Positions 18,986-28,934 of a stretch of DNA of 64,000 nt are shown piece by piece (the first letter of the stretch is position 1; every line of letters starts with the position of its first letter). A model generated the notes under the pieces. It did not search any database, had not been told where the DNA came from, and saw only the letters and a list, made by a program, of their open reading frames with translations. A program made the position numbers and the translations under genes. Origin of the DNA: Staphylococcus equorum (lineage in GTDB: Bacteria > Bacillota > Bacilli > Staphylococcales > Staphylococcaceae); NCBI RefSeq assembly GCF_029531845.1, contig NZ_JAMBPV010000003.1:186001-250000 (forward strand). The letters run 5' to 3'.

Positions 18986-19024
18986 AAATGTCTTAATGAT
19001 TGTTTTGTTATAATAATGAATATT

Positions 19025-19130
19025 TACATAATCTACGATTATCAGAAAGCATATTAAAAGAGACTCCTTATTGAAAAAAGAGTCTCTCAATCGTTTCAAA
19101 ATCAAATTTTGAAGCAATAACGATTGTTTT
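19025..19130. repeat. Interspersed hairpin repeat, copy F (full length)
   Basis: Contains every conserved part: ACATAATCTACGATTATCAG, AAAGAGACTCC...AGAGTCTCT, CAATCGTTTCAAAATCAAAT, and AATAACGATTGTTTT. One of the two most complete copies. The DNA between it and the formate dehydrogenase (19131-19315) shows only scattered short frames, possibly decayed coding sequence. Confidence 0.75.
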
Positions 19131-19315
19131 GTATACACCTGCAAAATTAGAGGATGTAGGCCATAATGAATAAAATCAGCATAAATCACTTTAATATTTT
19201 CTATCTCTCTCAGTTGTTGTTCTCATAGATCTTCAGAAACATACGTATAATTTTTATCATTAATATACGATTTACATGAATTCTTTGTCCTATGGTATAA
19301 AATCTATCTGTTAAA

Positions 19316-20341
19316 TTATTTAGATTTATAACTACTATTTGTTATTGTACCACCTGAAACAATAACGTCTTTTTCATCATAAGGTTCTTCATTAAAAAAG
19401 TTTGTTAAGAAGCCTTTCACGCCATTTTCTATACGTTTTTGTGCTTCTAATGTCATCCCTGAATAATGAATTGTCATCGCATTACGTGGCATCGTTCTCC
19501 AAGGGTGGTCTTGAGGCGCTGGTTGTGGGTACCAAACGTCGCCCGCGTAACCTTGTATGTGGTTATTATTTACTAACTCTATTAAATCGTCTTTATTTAC
19601 AATCTTGCCACGTGCTGTATTGACTAAATAACTACCTTCTTTCATACGGCTTAACACATCGTAATTGAATAAATTATCTGTTTCTGAAGTTAACGGCGAC
19701 AAAATTACAATGACATCACTTGTGGAAACTAATTCATCAAAATCAACATATTTAGAATATGGTGTATTTTCTTGGCTTGAACGTCTATAATGCTGTACTT
19801 TAACATCAAATGGTTGTAATCTTTCAGCTACTAGCTCTCCAATTTGCCCGTATCCAAAAATACCAATTTTTTTATGTTGAAGATCATGCGCATGATTACC
19901 TACTTTAGATAAATTCCATTCCCCATCGTAAGATTGGCGGTGACCTTCCATAAAGTTACGGAGTAATATTAAAACATCCATCACAGTATGTTCAGCAACA
20001 CTAATTGTGTTACAACCTGTAACTTCTACTACTGTTAGATCATTTTGACTCGCTGTGTTTAAATCTATATGATCTGAACCAACGCCAGCTGTTATAGCTA
20101 ACTTAAGTTGAGAAGCTTTTCTAATTCTATTTTCATCCATATAAGCTGGTAAAAATGGGGAACTAATAATAACGTCCATGTCTTCTAAATGCTGATCTAC
20201 CTCTTCATCGCTATTTATGACTACAAATTCATGGTCTTTATCTTCTAAAAACGATTCAATGCCTAATGCATATCTATCGTTTAAAAGTTGGTTTTCGCTT
20301 TTTCCACTAGAGTCTGAAGGAAATAATCCAACGATTTTCAT
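19316..20341 (-). CDS. fdh: NAD-dependent formate dehydrogenase
   Basis: 341 residues of the D-2-hydroxyacid dehydrogenase fold; oxidises formate to CO2 with reduction of NAD+. Diagnostic FDH features: SPFLPAYMD, VEVTGCNTISVAEHTVMDV (the substrate Asn in TGxN), Rossmann loop GIFGYGQIGE, NTARGKIV with the catalytic Arg, GDVWYPQPAPQDHPWR (the Gln/Pro loop) and IHYSGMTLEAQ (the catalytic His-x-Ser). It is molybdenum-free. The NAD-binding loop is followed by Q at the place that selects NAD over NADP, read by eye. A strong hairpin lies in its leader. It complements hxlAB in one-carbon detoxification. Confidence 0.9.
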   Translation of the reverse strand: MKIVGLFPSDSSGKSENQLLNDRYALGIESFLEDKDHEFVVINSDEEVDQHLEDMDVIISSPFLPAYMDENRIRKASQLKLAITAGVGSDHIDLNTASQNDLTVVEVTGCNTISVAEHTVMDVLILLRNFMEGHRQSYDGEWNLSKVGNHAHDLQHKKIGIFGYGQIGELVAERLQPFDVKVQHYRRSSQENTPYSKYVDFDELVSTSDVIVILSPLTSETDNLFNYDVLSRMKEGSYLVNTARGKIVNKDDLIELVNNNHIQGYAGDVWYPQPAPQDHPWRTMPRNAMTIHYSGMTLEAQKRIENGVKGFLTNFFNEEPYDEKDVIVSGGTITNSSYKSK

Positions 20342-20374
20342 AATTTATCAACCTCATTCTATAAGAGTTTATAT

Positions 20375-20427
20375 ATGTCTATTACCTTTTTCATTAATTT
20401 TAATCATATAAAAAAGGTAATAGACAT
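20375..20427 (-). promoter_or_regulatory. Leader hairpin upstream of formate dehydrogenase
   Basis: ATGTCTATTACCTTTT (20375-20390) and AAAAGGTAATAGACAT (20412-20427) are perfect 16-bp arms with a 21-nt spacer. The element ends 34 nt before the start codon of the gene below it. It could be an operator or an RNA hairpin in the leader. Confidence 0.5.
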
Positions 20428-20630
20428 ACTGTTATCCTTAGGCGTTATTTATGATTACGAACTTGGATGGGTCGAAAATTTTCCAATAGTTTTAAGATAT
20501 ATCAAATGATATTGTGCAACTTAAATGATTATATAATGCAAAAGTAAATATGATACTAAGCTTTACTTACACATGACAGGGCAAACAATTTTTCATGAGA
20601 AAGATATTAAAGAACATAACAATATAACCC

Positions 20631-20663
20631 CCTCACTATAAACTATAGTGAGGGGGTTATATA
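20631..20663 (-). terminator. Terminator of the photolyase/TspO-like operon
   Basis: AACCCCCTCACTATA AACTA TAGTGAGGGGGTT, a GC-rich stem with flanking AT, 70 bp past the end of the TspO-like gene. Confidence 0.8.
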
Positions 20664-20733
20664 TTTTCAAAACATTTACTTATTTATATAACAGCGTTAC
20701 GGATATTAACATTTTAACTAAGTGGTTATTATT

Positions 20734-21459
20734 CTAACGATCATAATTTTTTCTTTGAAAACCTATAATAATAGAAACAATGATTAATGATAAACTTGCT
20801 AAAATCAATGTAATATTTAAACTTAAATAGAGATCTTTATTTTCAAAATATATTCCAAAGTAAGGCCATATAAAGATAAGTGGATATAACCAATCTTTAA
20901 ATGAAATGGATATAAAAATCCCTATTAATGTAGCAATAATTAATATGATTATTGTCCAAATCAACTCATTCAGTCCTAAGATTGTTTCAATATTATGATT
21001 TAAAACTAACGTGAAAATATTAACTATAGTAGCAACAGTAACCCAACCAAAATAAATTGAAAAAGGCAAGCGATTAAAGCCTTTATATTTATTTAGTGTA
21101 GTATAAATTTTTGAAATCGTGTATAGCAGCGCAATGATTACTAAAACTGAAGCAAATATCCATTTTTGTGTATAAACTACCACCCATAAACCATTTAATA
21201 GAAAGTTAATGATAGGCAGGTATTTTAATTCATTAACTATGATACTTTTATGACTATTTGAAACAAACAGCTTAATAATCCATGCTAAAATAAGGACATA
21301 AATTAACCCCCAAATTGAAAACGCAAAACCTGCAGGTTGTATAATTGCCTGGTTATCTTCTGTCACACTTCCTATATTTCCACCACTTAAATAATTTAAT
21401 AAAATCATAATTAAAAAAGATATAAAATATAAAATAATCCATTTGTTTTGCTTAATCAC
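20734..21459 (-). CDS. TspO/MBR-related multi-TM membrane protein
   Basis: 241 residues, about seven hydrophobic helices. The stretch QPAGFAFSIWGLIYVLILAW resembles the P-x-x-F-x-x-W-x-x-L-Y core of TspO-type (tryptophan-rich sensory) proteins, and LIFIWPYFGIYFENK gives an aromatic patch near the end; it is longer than classical five-helix TspO. The start is GTG, with GGAGGTAATAATA upstream. It lies 33 bp after the photolyase gene on the same strand, so the two are co-transcribed. The ligand is unknown; porphyrins are the usual TspO ligand. Confidence 0.65.
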   Translation of the reverse strand: MIKQNKWIILYFISFLIMILLNYLSGGNIGSVTEDNQAIIQPAGFAFSIWGLIYVLILAWIIKLFVSNSHKSIIVNELKYLPIINFLLNGLWVVVYTQKWIFASVLVIIALLYTISKIYTTLNKYKGFNRLPFSIYFGWVTVATIVNIFTLVLNHNIETILGLNELIWTIIILIIATLIGIFISISFKDWLYPLIFIWPYFGIYFENKDLYLSLNITLILASLSLIIVSIIIGFQRKNYDR

Positions 21460-21492
21460 TATTATTACCTCCGTGTCTAAATTATTTAATTA

Positions 21493-22869
21493 TTACCGAA
21501 AACTTTTAAACTTGTTCATAACGAATTCTCTACTTAATTTAAGGTCTACCATAGTTTTAGGGTAATCCTTCCCTATTTCAATATCATAATTTTCTTTCAG
21601 TTTATCTTTATTTTTTGAAGGATTATGAATATAGTTACTTGAAACATCCTTAAATAGTTCTAGTTGAGATTTAATAAAATAACCTTTGGCATCAAAACGT
21701 TCACTTTGGCGTATTGGGTTAAACATTCTGAAATACGGCGCCGCATCCGTGCCGGTAGATGCAGACCATTGCCAGCCATGCACATTGGACGCATTGTCAT
21801 AATCGATGAGGTATTGTCTAAAGTATTCTTCTCCCCAAGTCCAATCAATAAATAGATTCTTTGTTAAAAATTGGGAAACAACCATTCTTAAACGGTTGTG
21901 CATATACCCAGTATCGTTAAGCTTTTGCATTGCTGCATCTACAATTGGAAATCCAGTTTTCCCTATTTTCCACGCGTCAAAATTTTGCTTGCTATATGAC
22001 CATTGCATATTACGATATTTTTCAGTGAAGGACTTAGTTGCAGTTTTTGGATATTGCGTCATTAAAATATAATAAAATTCTCTAAACATCACTTCTCTAA
22101 TATATGACTCATAGCTAGCTTCATCATTTTCATAATACTCAAGCAAATCATTAATAATTTCATGAATATCAAGCAAACCATATGCCAAATATTTACCTAA
22201 CCCGCTGACATAATCTTGTGAAACATCATCTGTCATTTTTTTATAATTTGAAATATCTTCACTTAAAAAGCTTTCCCAAGCTTTACGTGCTTGTTGTTCT
22301 ATATCCTCTGCTGAATTCAGGGATATTTTGCTCTGATTTGAACCTTTCTCAGCGTATTGACTTAACTGTTTATATTGGTAATGCTTACTTGGAGTATGTA
22401 CTAAATTTCTTCTATTGGCTTTATAAAAACTTGTAAATACTTTATAAGGTTGTTGTTGCTTATTTACAGTCATTAAAGGTTGGAAATAGTGGTTTACGCG
22501 TTCTCCAATGACCTCTATACTATGCTTTTGAAATGCTAATTTGAGATGAGGATAATCATATTCCATATTATGATAGCTCATGATATCTTTACCAACCAAA
22601 ACATGTGTTAACCCTAATTGATCGGCTAGTTTTCCTAAACTTTTGTAAGATACTACATAAGGATAAATATTATGTTTATGCAAAGTTTTAACGAAACCAC
22701 TCGCTACTGTATCATAATATTGTTGTTTTGATTCCCCTGCATCTGATAGATCTTCTAAAGGTAAAATGAGATATAATTTTTCAATTTCTTCTTGATTGTT
22801 TACTACATAATCAAACAAAGGATTATCTTTTATTCTAAACACCCGGTTAAGAATAACTCCTAAATGCAT
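21493..22869 (-). CDS. phrB: Deoxyribodipyrimidine photolyase
   Basis: 458 residues. N-terminal antenna domain from MHLGVILNRVFRIKDNPLFD, C-terminal FAD domain with TGFPIVDAAMQKLNDTGYMHNRLRM, FLTKNLFIDWTWGEEYFRQYLIDYD, and NVHGWQWSASTGTDAAPYFRMFNP, all class I CPD photolyase signatures. It uses blue/UV-A light and FADH- to split pyrimidine dimers. First gene of a two-gene operon with the TspO-like protein. Confidence 0.92.
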   Translation of the reverse strand: MHLGVILNRVFRIKDNPLFDYVVNNQEEIEKLYLILPLEDLSDAGESKQQYYDTVASGFVKTLHKHNIYPYVVSYKSLGKLADQLGLTHVLVGKDIMSYHNMEYDYPHLKLAFQKHSIEVIGERVNHYFQPLMTVNKQQQPYKVFTSFYKANRRNLVHTPSKHYQYKQLSQYAEKGSNQSKISLNSAEDIEQQARKAWESFLSEDISNYKKMTDDVSQDYVSGLGKYLAYGLLDIHEIINDLLEYYENDEASYESYIREVMFREFYYILMTQYPKTATKSFTEKYRNMQWSYSKQNFDAWKIGKTGFPIVDAAMQKLNDTGYMHNRLRMVVSQFLTKNLFIDWTWGEEYFRQYLIDYDNASNVHGWQWSASTGTDAAPYFRMFNPIRQSERFDAKGYFIKSQLELFKDVSSNYIHNPSKNKDKLKENYDIEIGKDYPKTMVDLKLSREFVMNKFKSFR

Positions 22870-22883
22870 GTTTTGCCTCCTAA

Positions 22884-22922
22884 ACTTATTAAATTAAAGT
22901 AAGTTATTACTTTAATTTAAAT
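22884..22922. promoter_or_regulatory. AT-rich inverted repeat upstream of photolyase
   Basis: AAATTAAAGTAA and TTACTTTAATTT flank a short centre just upstream of the photolyase gene; a possible operator. The remainder of the 22870-23278 gap is AT-rich, and I see no gene in it. Confidence 0.35.
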
Positions 22923-23278
22923 ATTTTGTTGGTTATTGATGTACAAATTGCTTTAAAAACCCCTTATTATTTCCTCATTAATATTGTTAGATTTAAACAC
23001 TATATTAAGTTTTAATAACTCTATTTTTCACCTGTTAAATCATAATTTTTAAAATATTTTAAGTGTAATCAGAATAATTTTTTTTGTTAGGTTTCGTTGG
23101 TTACAGTTCTAAGTTTTTTTATCATAGATTCAATTAATTTATATGAAATATTTTTGTTTTAACAATACTTCTATATTTTTACCCTATCTCCCCTGCATAT
23201 AAATATAACGACTTTATAGCATGACTTACGAGTATCGACTAAAAATTCAGGGTATCAAATAAAAGAGGTGAATTTAAT

Positions 23279-23704
23279 ATGAATAAAGAGAAAGTACTAT
23301 CTAACATTGAAAATGTATTGAACCAATCAAAAATTGGTGTATTATCAACAGCGCATAATAACGTGCCTAATAGTAGATATATGGTTTTTTATAACGATGA
23401 CCTTACGCTTTATACTAAAACGAGTATAAACTCTACCAAAGTTACTGAGTTTGAAGATAATCCGAAAGCCTATATCTTACTAGGGTATGATGATACGAAA
23501 AATCGCAGTTTTCTTGAAATAGACGCAATTGTTGAAATCATCAAAGATAAAGAAACAATTGATTGGCTATGGGAAAAACAAGATAAAACTTACTTTGAGT
23601 CTAAAGAAGATCCTGACTTATGCGTACTCAAAGTAACACCAAAGGCTATTAAAATTATGAATGATGGCGCTTTAGGTACGCCTCAAACGATTACTTTTGA
23701 CTAA
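23279..23704 (+). CDS. Pyridoxamine-5'-phosphate-oxidase-fold general stress protein
   Basis: 141 residues of the split-barrel FMN-binding fold: IGVLSTAHNNVPNSRYMVFYNDD at the N-terminus and LEIDAIVEIIKDKETIDWLWE in the middle match the general stress protein 26 group. A GGGTAT hexamer lies about 23 nt before the start and could be a SigB -10 box, but I see no good -35 partner. The ribosome site is AGAGGTG. Flavin or F420-like cofactor use is not determined. Confidence 0.75.
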   Translation: MNKEKVLSNIENVLNQSKIGVLSTAHNNVPNSRYMVFYNDDLTLYTKTSINSTKVTEFEDNPKAYILLGYDDTKNRSFLEIDAIVEIIKDKETIDWLWEKQDKTYFESKEDPDLCVLKVTPKAIKIMNDGALGTPQTITFD

Positions 23705-23714
23705 TTTAAAACAC

Positions 23715-23766
23715 AAACAAGCGTTTAGTTTACTTGGAACAATACAGTAAAACTAAACGCTTGTTT
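23715..23766. terminator. Bidirectional terminator
   Basis: AAACAAGCGTTTAGTT (23715-23730) and AACTAAACGCTTGTTT (23751-23766), perfect 16-bp arms between the convergent PPOX gene and crtN. Confidence 0.85.
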
Positions 23767-25272
23767 TTAAATGTCATTTTTTATATCTTCTAATATTTCT
23801 TCAACGGTTATTTTGGCACTTGTTAATACGATTGGCACGCCTGCCCCTGGATGTACGCTTGCCCCAGCAAAATATAAATTGGCATAGTCTCTACTTACAT
23901 TAGGGGGTCTATAGTAATTACTTTGTGCTAATGTTGGCATTAAGCCAAACGCAGAACCGAATTTTGCATTATAATCACCTTCAAAATCATTAGGTGTATA
24001 TATGATTTCTGTGACTACATGTTCTTTCAAATTATCTAATGCTTTGACAGTAGCCAATTTTTTATAAATTATATTTTTCACGTCTTCTATAGATTGCTTA
24101 TCAGACCAATCAACATCCCCTGTCTTCAGTTCAGAAACTGGCATTAATATATAGAGGCCAGTCTGACCTTCCGGCGCTAATGATTCATCTTCGACACTTG
24201 GTGCATACACATATATTGATGGATCATGTGATAATTCACCTCCAAAAATTTCTTCAATATTATTGTTAAAATCGTTTGAGAAAATAATGTTGTGAATCAA
24301 CACGTCCTCTGATAAATCTTTATCTAAGCCTATATACATTAAAAATGCAGAACAAGAATAGTCCATTTTTTCAATTTTTTCGTGTGTGTATTTTTTAGTT
24401 TGATTATCTTCATTTAATAGTTCAGATGCGGCATAAGGGAAATCTGCGGTACACAGTATTTTGTCATATTTCTCAATTTTACCATTTACTTTTAATCCTT
24501 CCGCACGTTTAAATCTTTGATCAATAATAATTTCTTCAACACTTGCATTCGTATAAATTTGAGTTCCTAATTCATAGTTTAATTGTTCAAGGGCATTTAC
24601 AAAGCTATACATGCCACCCTTAATAAAATGAACACCGAACATCAATTCAATCATCGGAATGATAGAGTACAGTGAAGGACTACGCTTAGGATCAATGCCT
24701 ATGTACAATGTTTGAAATGCTAATAACTTTTGAATTTTCTCGTTATCTACGTATTTCTCAATTAAATTATCCGCAGTATCAAATGTTTTCAACTTCATAC
24801 CTTGATATAACGTAAAAGGATTATAAAAGTCTGAAGGTTTTCTAAATGTGCGCTCTAAAAAGTATTTACGTGCAATTTCATATCTATTATATATATCAGT
24901 TAAAAAAGACATAAATCCATGCGTAGAATTCGGTTCAATCGATTCAAGCATATCTCTTAATTGTGCAAGGTCAGTCGGGACACGAATTTTATCTGTGTCA
25001 CTAAAGTACACATCATATATATAAGATAATTGCTTAATTTCTAAATAGTCATTCATATCTTTCTGTGCGTAATTAAATACATCATGATATATTTCAGACA
25101 TCATAACGATTGTAGGACCCATATCAAACGTAAAGCCGTCTTTTTTAATTTGGTTCATCCTACCACCGATTTGCTTATTTTTCTCATATACATCGACTTG
25201 ATGGCCGTTTTCTGACAACCTTGAAGCTGCAGCCAAACCTGAAACACCGCCACCTACTACTGCAATCTTCAT
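23767..25272 (-). CDS. crtN: 4,4'-diapophytoene desaturase (dehydrosqualene desaturase)
   Basis: 501 residues; FAD/NAD amine-oxidase-like carotenoid desaturase. N-terminal dinucleotide fold AVVGGGVSGLAAASRLSENG, then YEKNKQIGGRMN; the C-terminal FAD motif is YFAGASVHPGAGVPIVLTSAK. It converts dehydrosqualene to the yellow 4,4'-diaponeurosporene. Start codon overlaps the crtM stop (ATGA type), so translation is coupled. Last gene of the operon. A short decayed echo of its 5' part lies between crtM and crtQ. Confidence 0.95.
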   Translation of the reverse strand: MKIAVVGGGVSGLAAASRLSENGHQVDVYEKNKQIGGRMNQIKKDGFTFDMGPTIVMMSEIYHDVFNYAQKDMNDYLEIKQLSYIYDVYFSDTDKIRVPTDLAQLRDMLESIEPNSTHGFMSFLTDIYNRYEIARKYFLERTFRKPSDFYNPFTLYQGMKLKTFDTADNLIEKYVDNEKIQKLLAFQTLYIGIDPKRSPSLYSIIPMIELMFGVHFIKGGMYSFVNALEQLNYELGTQIYTNASVEEIIIDQRFKRAEGLKVNGKIEKYDKILCTADFPYAASELLNEDNQTKKYTHEKIEKMDYSCSAFLMYIGLDKDLSEDVLIHNIIFSNDFNNNIEEIFGGELSHDPSIYVYAPSVEDESLAPEGQTGLYILMPVSELKTGDVDWSDKQSIEDVKNIIYKKLATVKALDNLKEHVVTEIIYTPNDFEGDYNAKFGSAFGLMPTLAQSNYYRPPNVSRDYANLYFAGASVHPGAGVPIVLTSAKITVEEILEDIKNDI

Positions 25273-26144
25273 ATTGTTTCACTCCTATTATATTTCGAAA
25301 TCATTTTACTATAGATTTTCATTTTTTTAACTTTACTTACATATACTTTTTTATATAGCGTATAATGTGCTTTTCTCACTTCTTCTAAAATTTCAAAGTA
25401 CGATAGAGATGCTAATTCAATAATATGCTGAACCTCTGTATCAAAATAGTTTACTCCATTGAACGCTTTTTTATAAAATTGGGTAGCCTCTTGAGCATAG
25501 CTTTCCCATAAATCTATATAGTCTTGTGTAACGCCCGATTGATAAATCTCTTGCAAATTAATTATATATTGATTTAACTTTTCTTCACTTAAGTAAACCC
25601 TTCCATTTTCGAAATCTTCACCAACATCTCTTAAGATATTCGTTAATTGAAGTGCTTTACCTAATTCAATGGCGGCATTTTTTGCATATGTATTGTTTTC
25701 TTTATTTTTCGAAGCTAATATAGGTGTTAATAATTCTCCCACTGTACCTGCCACACCATAACAGTAATTAAATAATTCAGCATCTGTAGGAATATTTTTT
25801 AAATCCAGGTCTGCTTTAACATAATTTATTAAAGTACGCAGTGGCTCATGCGGTATTGCATAGTAATTCAAAGTATCTTTGAAAGCATTCATAATAGCTT
25901 TATCACTTTGGTAACGTTGAAGTGAGTTATTATAAATACCTTCTAGGTCTGATGCTATTTTTAATAACTGATTTACATCTTTATCCCTGTCAATACTATC
26001 ATCGATAATTCGACAAACTGCATATATAGCCCATACTGCGCTTTTCTTTTCGGTTTCTAAAAAATCAAAAGCATATGAGAATGTTTTTGAATGGTTTTTC
26101 ATAACATTATGGCAATAGTTATAATCTTTCTCTAATTGATTCAC
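25269..26144 (-). CDS. crtM: Dehydrosqualene (4,4'-diapophytoene) synthase
   Basis: 291 residues, all-alpha prenyltransferase. It condenses two farnesyl diphosphates head-to-head. The two aspartate-rich Mg sites are visible: DDSIDRDKD after AVWAIYAVCRI, and NILRDVGEDFENGRVYL. FSYAF at the N-terminus matches the family start. It is separated from crtQ by 156 bp, larger than the other gaps in this operon, and that gap holds a crtN-like remnant. Confidence 0.95.
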   Translation of the reverse strand: MNQLEKDYNYCHNVMKNHSKTFSYAFDFLETEKKSAVWAIYAVCRIIDDSIDRDKDVNQLLKIASDLEGIYNNSLQRYQSDKAIMNAFKDTLNYYAIPHEPLRTLINYVKADLDLKNIPTDAELFNYCYGVAGTVGELLTPILASKNKENNTYAKNAAIELGKALQLTNILRDVGEDFENGRVYLSEEKLNQYIINLQEIYQSGVTQDYIDLWESYAQEATQFYKKAFNGVNYFDTEVQHIIELASLSYFEILEEVRKAHYTLYKKVYVSKVKKMKIYSKMISKYNRSETI

Positions 26145-26254
26145 TAATCTACACCTCCTTGAACAAATTTTATTTACTCTTAAATTTATTTTTCTATTGA
26201 ATTAAAGTATACAGTACTTGCTTCATTTCTAATTAATTGTCCATATTTTTATAA

Positions 26255-26306
26255 ATTTCAGCATCATAACAATTGTAGGTCCATACCAAAAATAAAACCT
26301 TCACTT
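26255..26306 (-). pseudogene. Short remnant of crtN between crtM and crtQ
   Basis: CATCATAACAATTGTAGGTC followed by CATACCAAAAATAAAACCTT closely matches crtN at 25100-25145 (CATCATAACGATTGTAGGAC, CATATCAAACGTAAAGCCGT), the part encoding GFTFDMGPTIVMM. The 3' end of crtQ runs into it. About four-fifths of positions agree by eye. Confidence 0.65.
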
Positions 26307-27422
26307 TTTATTTTTGAAAGTTATTTCCCGTTCTTTCCATATGATTTTTTTGAATATATTTATATCAATCCATGATTTAGTAAATATTGCTAAAAAAAAC
26401 ATAAAAAGTATTGGGTGAAATACGCTAGCAATAAAGAAAAAATTTCCCGTTCTTCTAATTAAAAGATAGAATTGAAAAGTATAAATAACATAAACTATTA
26501 TTGAAAAAATAATAGAAACAGCGTTTAATTGCGTTGATGCTAATATAAGCAAAGTAGAGAGGACAGAGCCCATTAACCATATAAATATTAAAGACATTGT
26601 ACTCCTTTTAGTTATCATAGAACCAAGTGCAAAATGCTTACTCCATCCTTCGATAAGAGCTTTAAAACCTTGTGGATACATTCTAAAGTTAGCTATACCT
26701 TCGCCCTCAAACATTTCTACAGGCATGTTTGCATCGTTATAAGCTTTACTTAATGCAAAGCCTTCTATTATTTCATTCTTAGCATTCAAATGACCTTGAA
26801 CCTCTTTATAATCTGCTTTATTTGTTAAAAGTATGGGGCCAAAAGCACTTTTAGTGCCCTTCTTACCTTTAGTAATTGAAAATATATTCATACCTACAAT
26901 TGTCATTAAATTGAATATAGCCGAGATATTTTCGTACCAATTTTGGATAACATGGTAGGGCTGTACAGATAATATTCCTTTGCTTTGTTGTACTTTGTAT
27001 TGTTCACACAATCTATCGATGCTAAAGGCATCTGTTAACATTACATCTGCATCTAAAAATAACAACAAAGAGCCACGTGCAAAAGTTGCACCCTCAAAAC
27101 AAGCATGAGACTTTCCTTTCCAAGTTGAATCATTAGAAACGTCATATACCCTTACATTATAACATTCAGCGACTGCCTTCGTTCTATCAGAAGACGCATC
27201 ATTCATAACGATAATGTCATATTGATTCTTATGATGAATCGAAGAAAGTAATTGCGCTAAGTTATGTTCCTCATCGCGTGCGGGAATAATAATACTTACT
27301 TGGCTATTATCACTAACATTATTTGATATGTGTGGTATTTTTCGACGAAATTTATACATAAAGTATCCACTTACTATTGATATAAATATTAAACATATAA
27401 ATAGCCCATATATGATATGCAT
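26301..27422 (-). CDS. crtQ: 4,4'-diaponeurosporenoate glycosyltransferase
   Basis: 373-residue membrane GT-A (family 2) glycosyltransferase with an N-terminal TM helix (2-22), SIIIPARDEEHNLAQLLSS and the nucleotide-binding DADVMLTD, plus three or so TM helices near the C-terminus. It glucosylates 4,4'-diaponeurosporenoate. Gap to crtP is 6 bp. The last codons lie in the crtN-like remnant, so the native C-terminus may have been changed by that rearrangement. Confidence 0.92.
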   Translation of the reverse strand: MHIIYGLFICLIFISIVSGYFMYKFRRKIPHISNNVSDNSQVSIIIPARDEEHNLAQLLSSIHHKNQYDIIVMNDASSDRTKAVAECYNVRVYDVSNDSTWKGKSHACFEGATFARGSLLLFLDADVMLTDAFSIDRLCEQYKVQQSKGILSVQPYHVIQNWYENISAIFNLMTIVGMNIFSITKGKKGTKSAFGPILLTNKADYKEVQGHLNAKNEIIEGFALSKAYNDANMPVEMFEGEGIANFRMYPQGFKALIEGWSKHFALGSMITKRSTMSLIFIWLMGSVLSTLLILASTQLNAVSIIFSIIVYVIYTFQFYLLIRRTGNFFFIASVFHPILFMFFLAIFTKSWIDINIFKKIIWKEREITFKNKK

Positions 27423-27428
27423 TTTGGA

Positions 27429-28916
27429 TTATTCACCATCTTCATCTATAATCTGATCTACAACTTGTATTCCACTCAATGCCACCATAGGCATACCTGC
27501 CCCTGGATTTACTGAACCTCCTACAAAGTATAAATTGCTGAAATATGGACTTTTCTTAGGGAATTTAAAGCCGTGGTTTTTCTTGCGATTTGACACCACA
27601 CCATAAATTGCACCCTTATTAGAACAGTACTTCTGTTCAATATCATGCGGCGTCCATGTGTCTTCATAAACGATATTTTGTCTTAAATCAGTGAGACCCA
27701 TTGCTTCTAATTTTTTTAAAATCACTTCTCGAAACTGTTCATATTCAACTTTACTAAATGGATGCTCTTGAATATATGGAACATGAGGTAACACTTTAAT
27801 ATTTTCATACCCTTTTGGTGCCTGTTTCTCATCTGTTTTATTTGAATTAACCACATATATAGTCGGATCTGTAGGTAATTTATATTCATGAAACACCTCA
27901 TGATAATTACGTTTAGAATCAATTGAGAAAAAGAAATTATGATGTTTAAGTTGTGGGTATTGCTTACTAACTCCTAAATGCATCACATAACCTGAACTTG
28001 CTGGTTCAAATTTATCTTCCAGTTTTTCTAATTTTTTTTCATTAATACTTAATAACTTTCTATACAAGGGTAATACTTCCATGTTAGAAATAAAGTAATC
28101 AGCCTTAATACGTGTTTGGTCCTCTAATTCAATATATGTAATTTGATTTTGTTGGCCTGTTCCCATTGCAACTATACTTTGATTAAGATGGATTTCTACA
28201 CCTTCTTCTAAAGCAAGTTGTTCTAATCCTTCTGCTAATTTATGAATACCACCTGAAACGTACCACAGACCTTGTTCGTGTTGCATTTGTGGTAGTAAAG
28301 ACATCACTGCAGGGGCATCATATGAAGACGACCCTACATACTTAATAAAGTACCCTAGCATTTCTTGAAGATAGGGATTACTAACTCGCTTATTAATAGC
28401 TTGTTGCATAGTATGAAAATAATCAAATCCTTTAAGCGCGCTAAGTGGACCATGAAATTGAATTAAATTTTTAATATAATCTAACCCTTTATTAAAATAA
28501 CCTAATTCTGTAAAGCGATGTATGCGCTCTGCGTAATCAAAAAATTGTTGCATTTCATCTATATCTTTTTGTGAGACATTTTGGTTATTTTCAAATGTAT
28601 CTTGTAATGACTGATATAAATCAATAATTTCGTAGTTATGATAAAAATTTCTTATTTGTAATTCTAATTTTTCAATATTGATATAATCTTCTATTTTTTT
28701 ACTACTATAGCGAAATAAGCTTTTAAAAATTTCGGGCATTGTTAAAATAGAAGGCCCTAAATCAAACCCAAACCCTTTTGTTTCTAAACGGTTTACTTTG
28801 CCGCCAATATGCCCATTTTTTTCATATAATTCAACTTGATACCCTTCTTGAGCCATTCTAATAGCTGCAGTGATACCTCCCAATCCGCCACCAATAACGA
28901 CAACACTCTTTTTCAT
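27429..28916 (-). CDS. crtP: Diaponeurosporene oxidase
   Basis: 495 residues of the same family as Crt[34 protein letters not shown] and the C-terminal [20 protein letters not shown]. It oxidises the terminal methyl of 4,4'-diaponeurosporene toward the acid. GAGGTG precedes the start. Product assignment rests on its position in crtOPQMN and its divergence from CrtN. Confidence 0.92.
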   Translation of the reverse strand: MKKSVVVIGGGLGGITAAIRMAQEGYQVELYEKNGHIGGKVNRLETKGFGFDLGPSILTMPEIFKSLFRYSSKKIEDYINIEKLELQIRNFYHNYEIIDLYQSLQDTFENNQNVSQKDIDEMQQFFDYAERIHRFTELGYFNKGLDYIKNLIQFHGPLSALKGFDYFHTMQQAINKRVSNPYLQEMLGYFIKYVGSSSYDAPAVMSLLPQMQHEQGLWYVSGGIHKLAEGLEQLALEEGVEIHLNQSIVAMGTGQQNQITYIELEDQTRIKADYFISNMEVLPLYRKLLSINEKKLEKLEDKFEPASSGYVMHLGVSKQYPQLKHHNFFFSIDSKRNYHEVFHEYKLPTDPTIYVVNSNKTDEKQAPKGYENIKVLPHVPYIQEHPFSKVEYEQFREVILKKLEAMGLTDLRQNIVYEDTWTPHDIEQKYCSNKGAIYGVVSNRKKNHGFKFPKKSPYFSNLYFVGGSVNPGAGMPMVALSGIQVVDQIIDEDGE

Positions 28917-28934
28917 TACTAAAACACCTCGCTT

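Noticed and set aside
18905..19189. 94-codon minus-strand open frame
   Set aside because: It spans the DJ-1 relic and repeat copy F in the wrong frame, has no ribosome site and no recognisable protein features.
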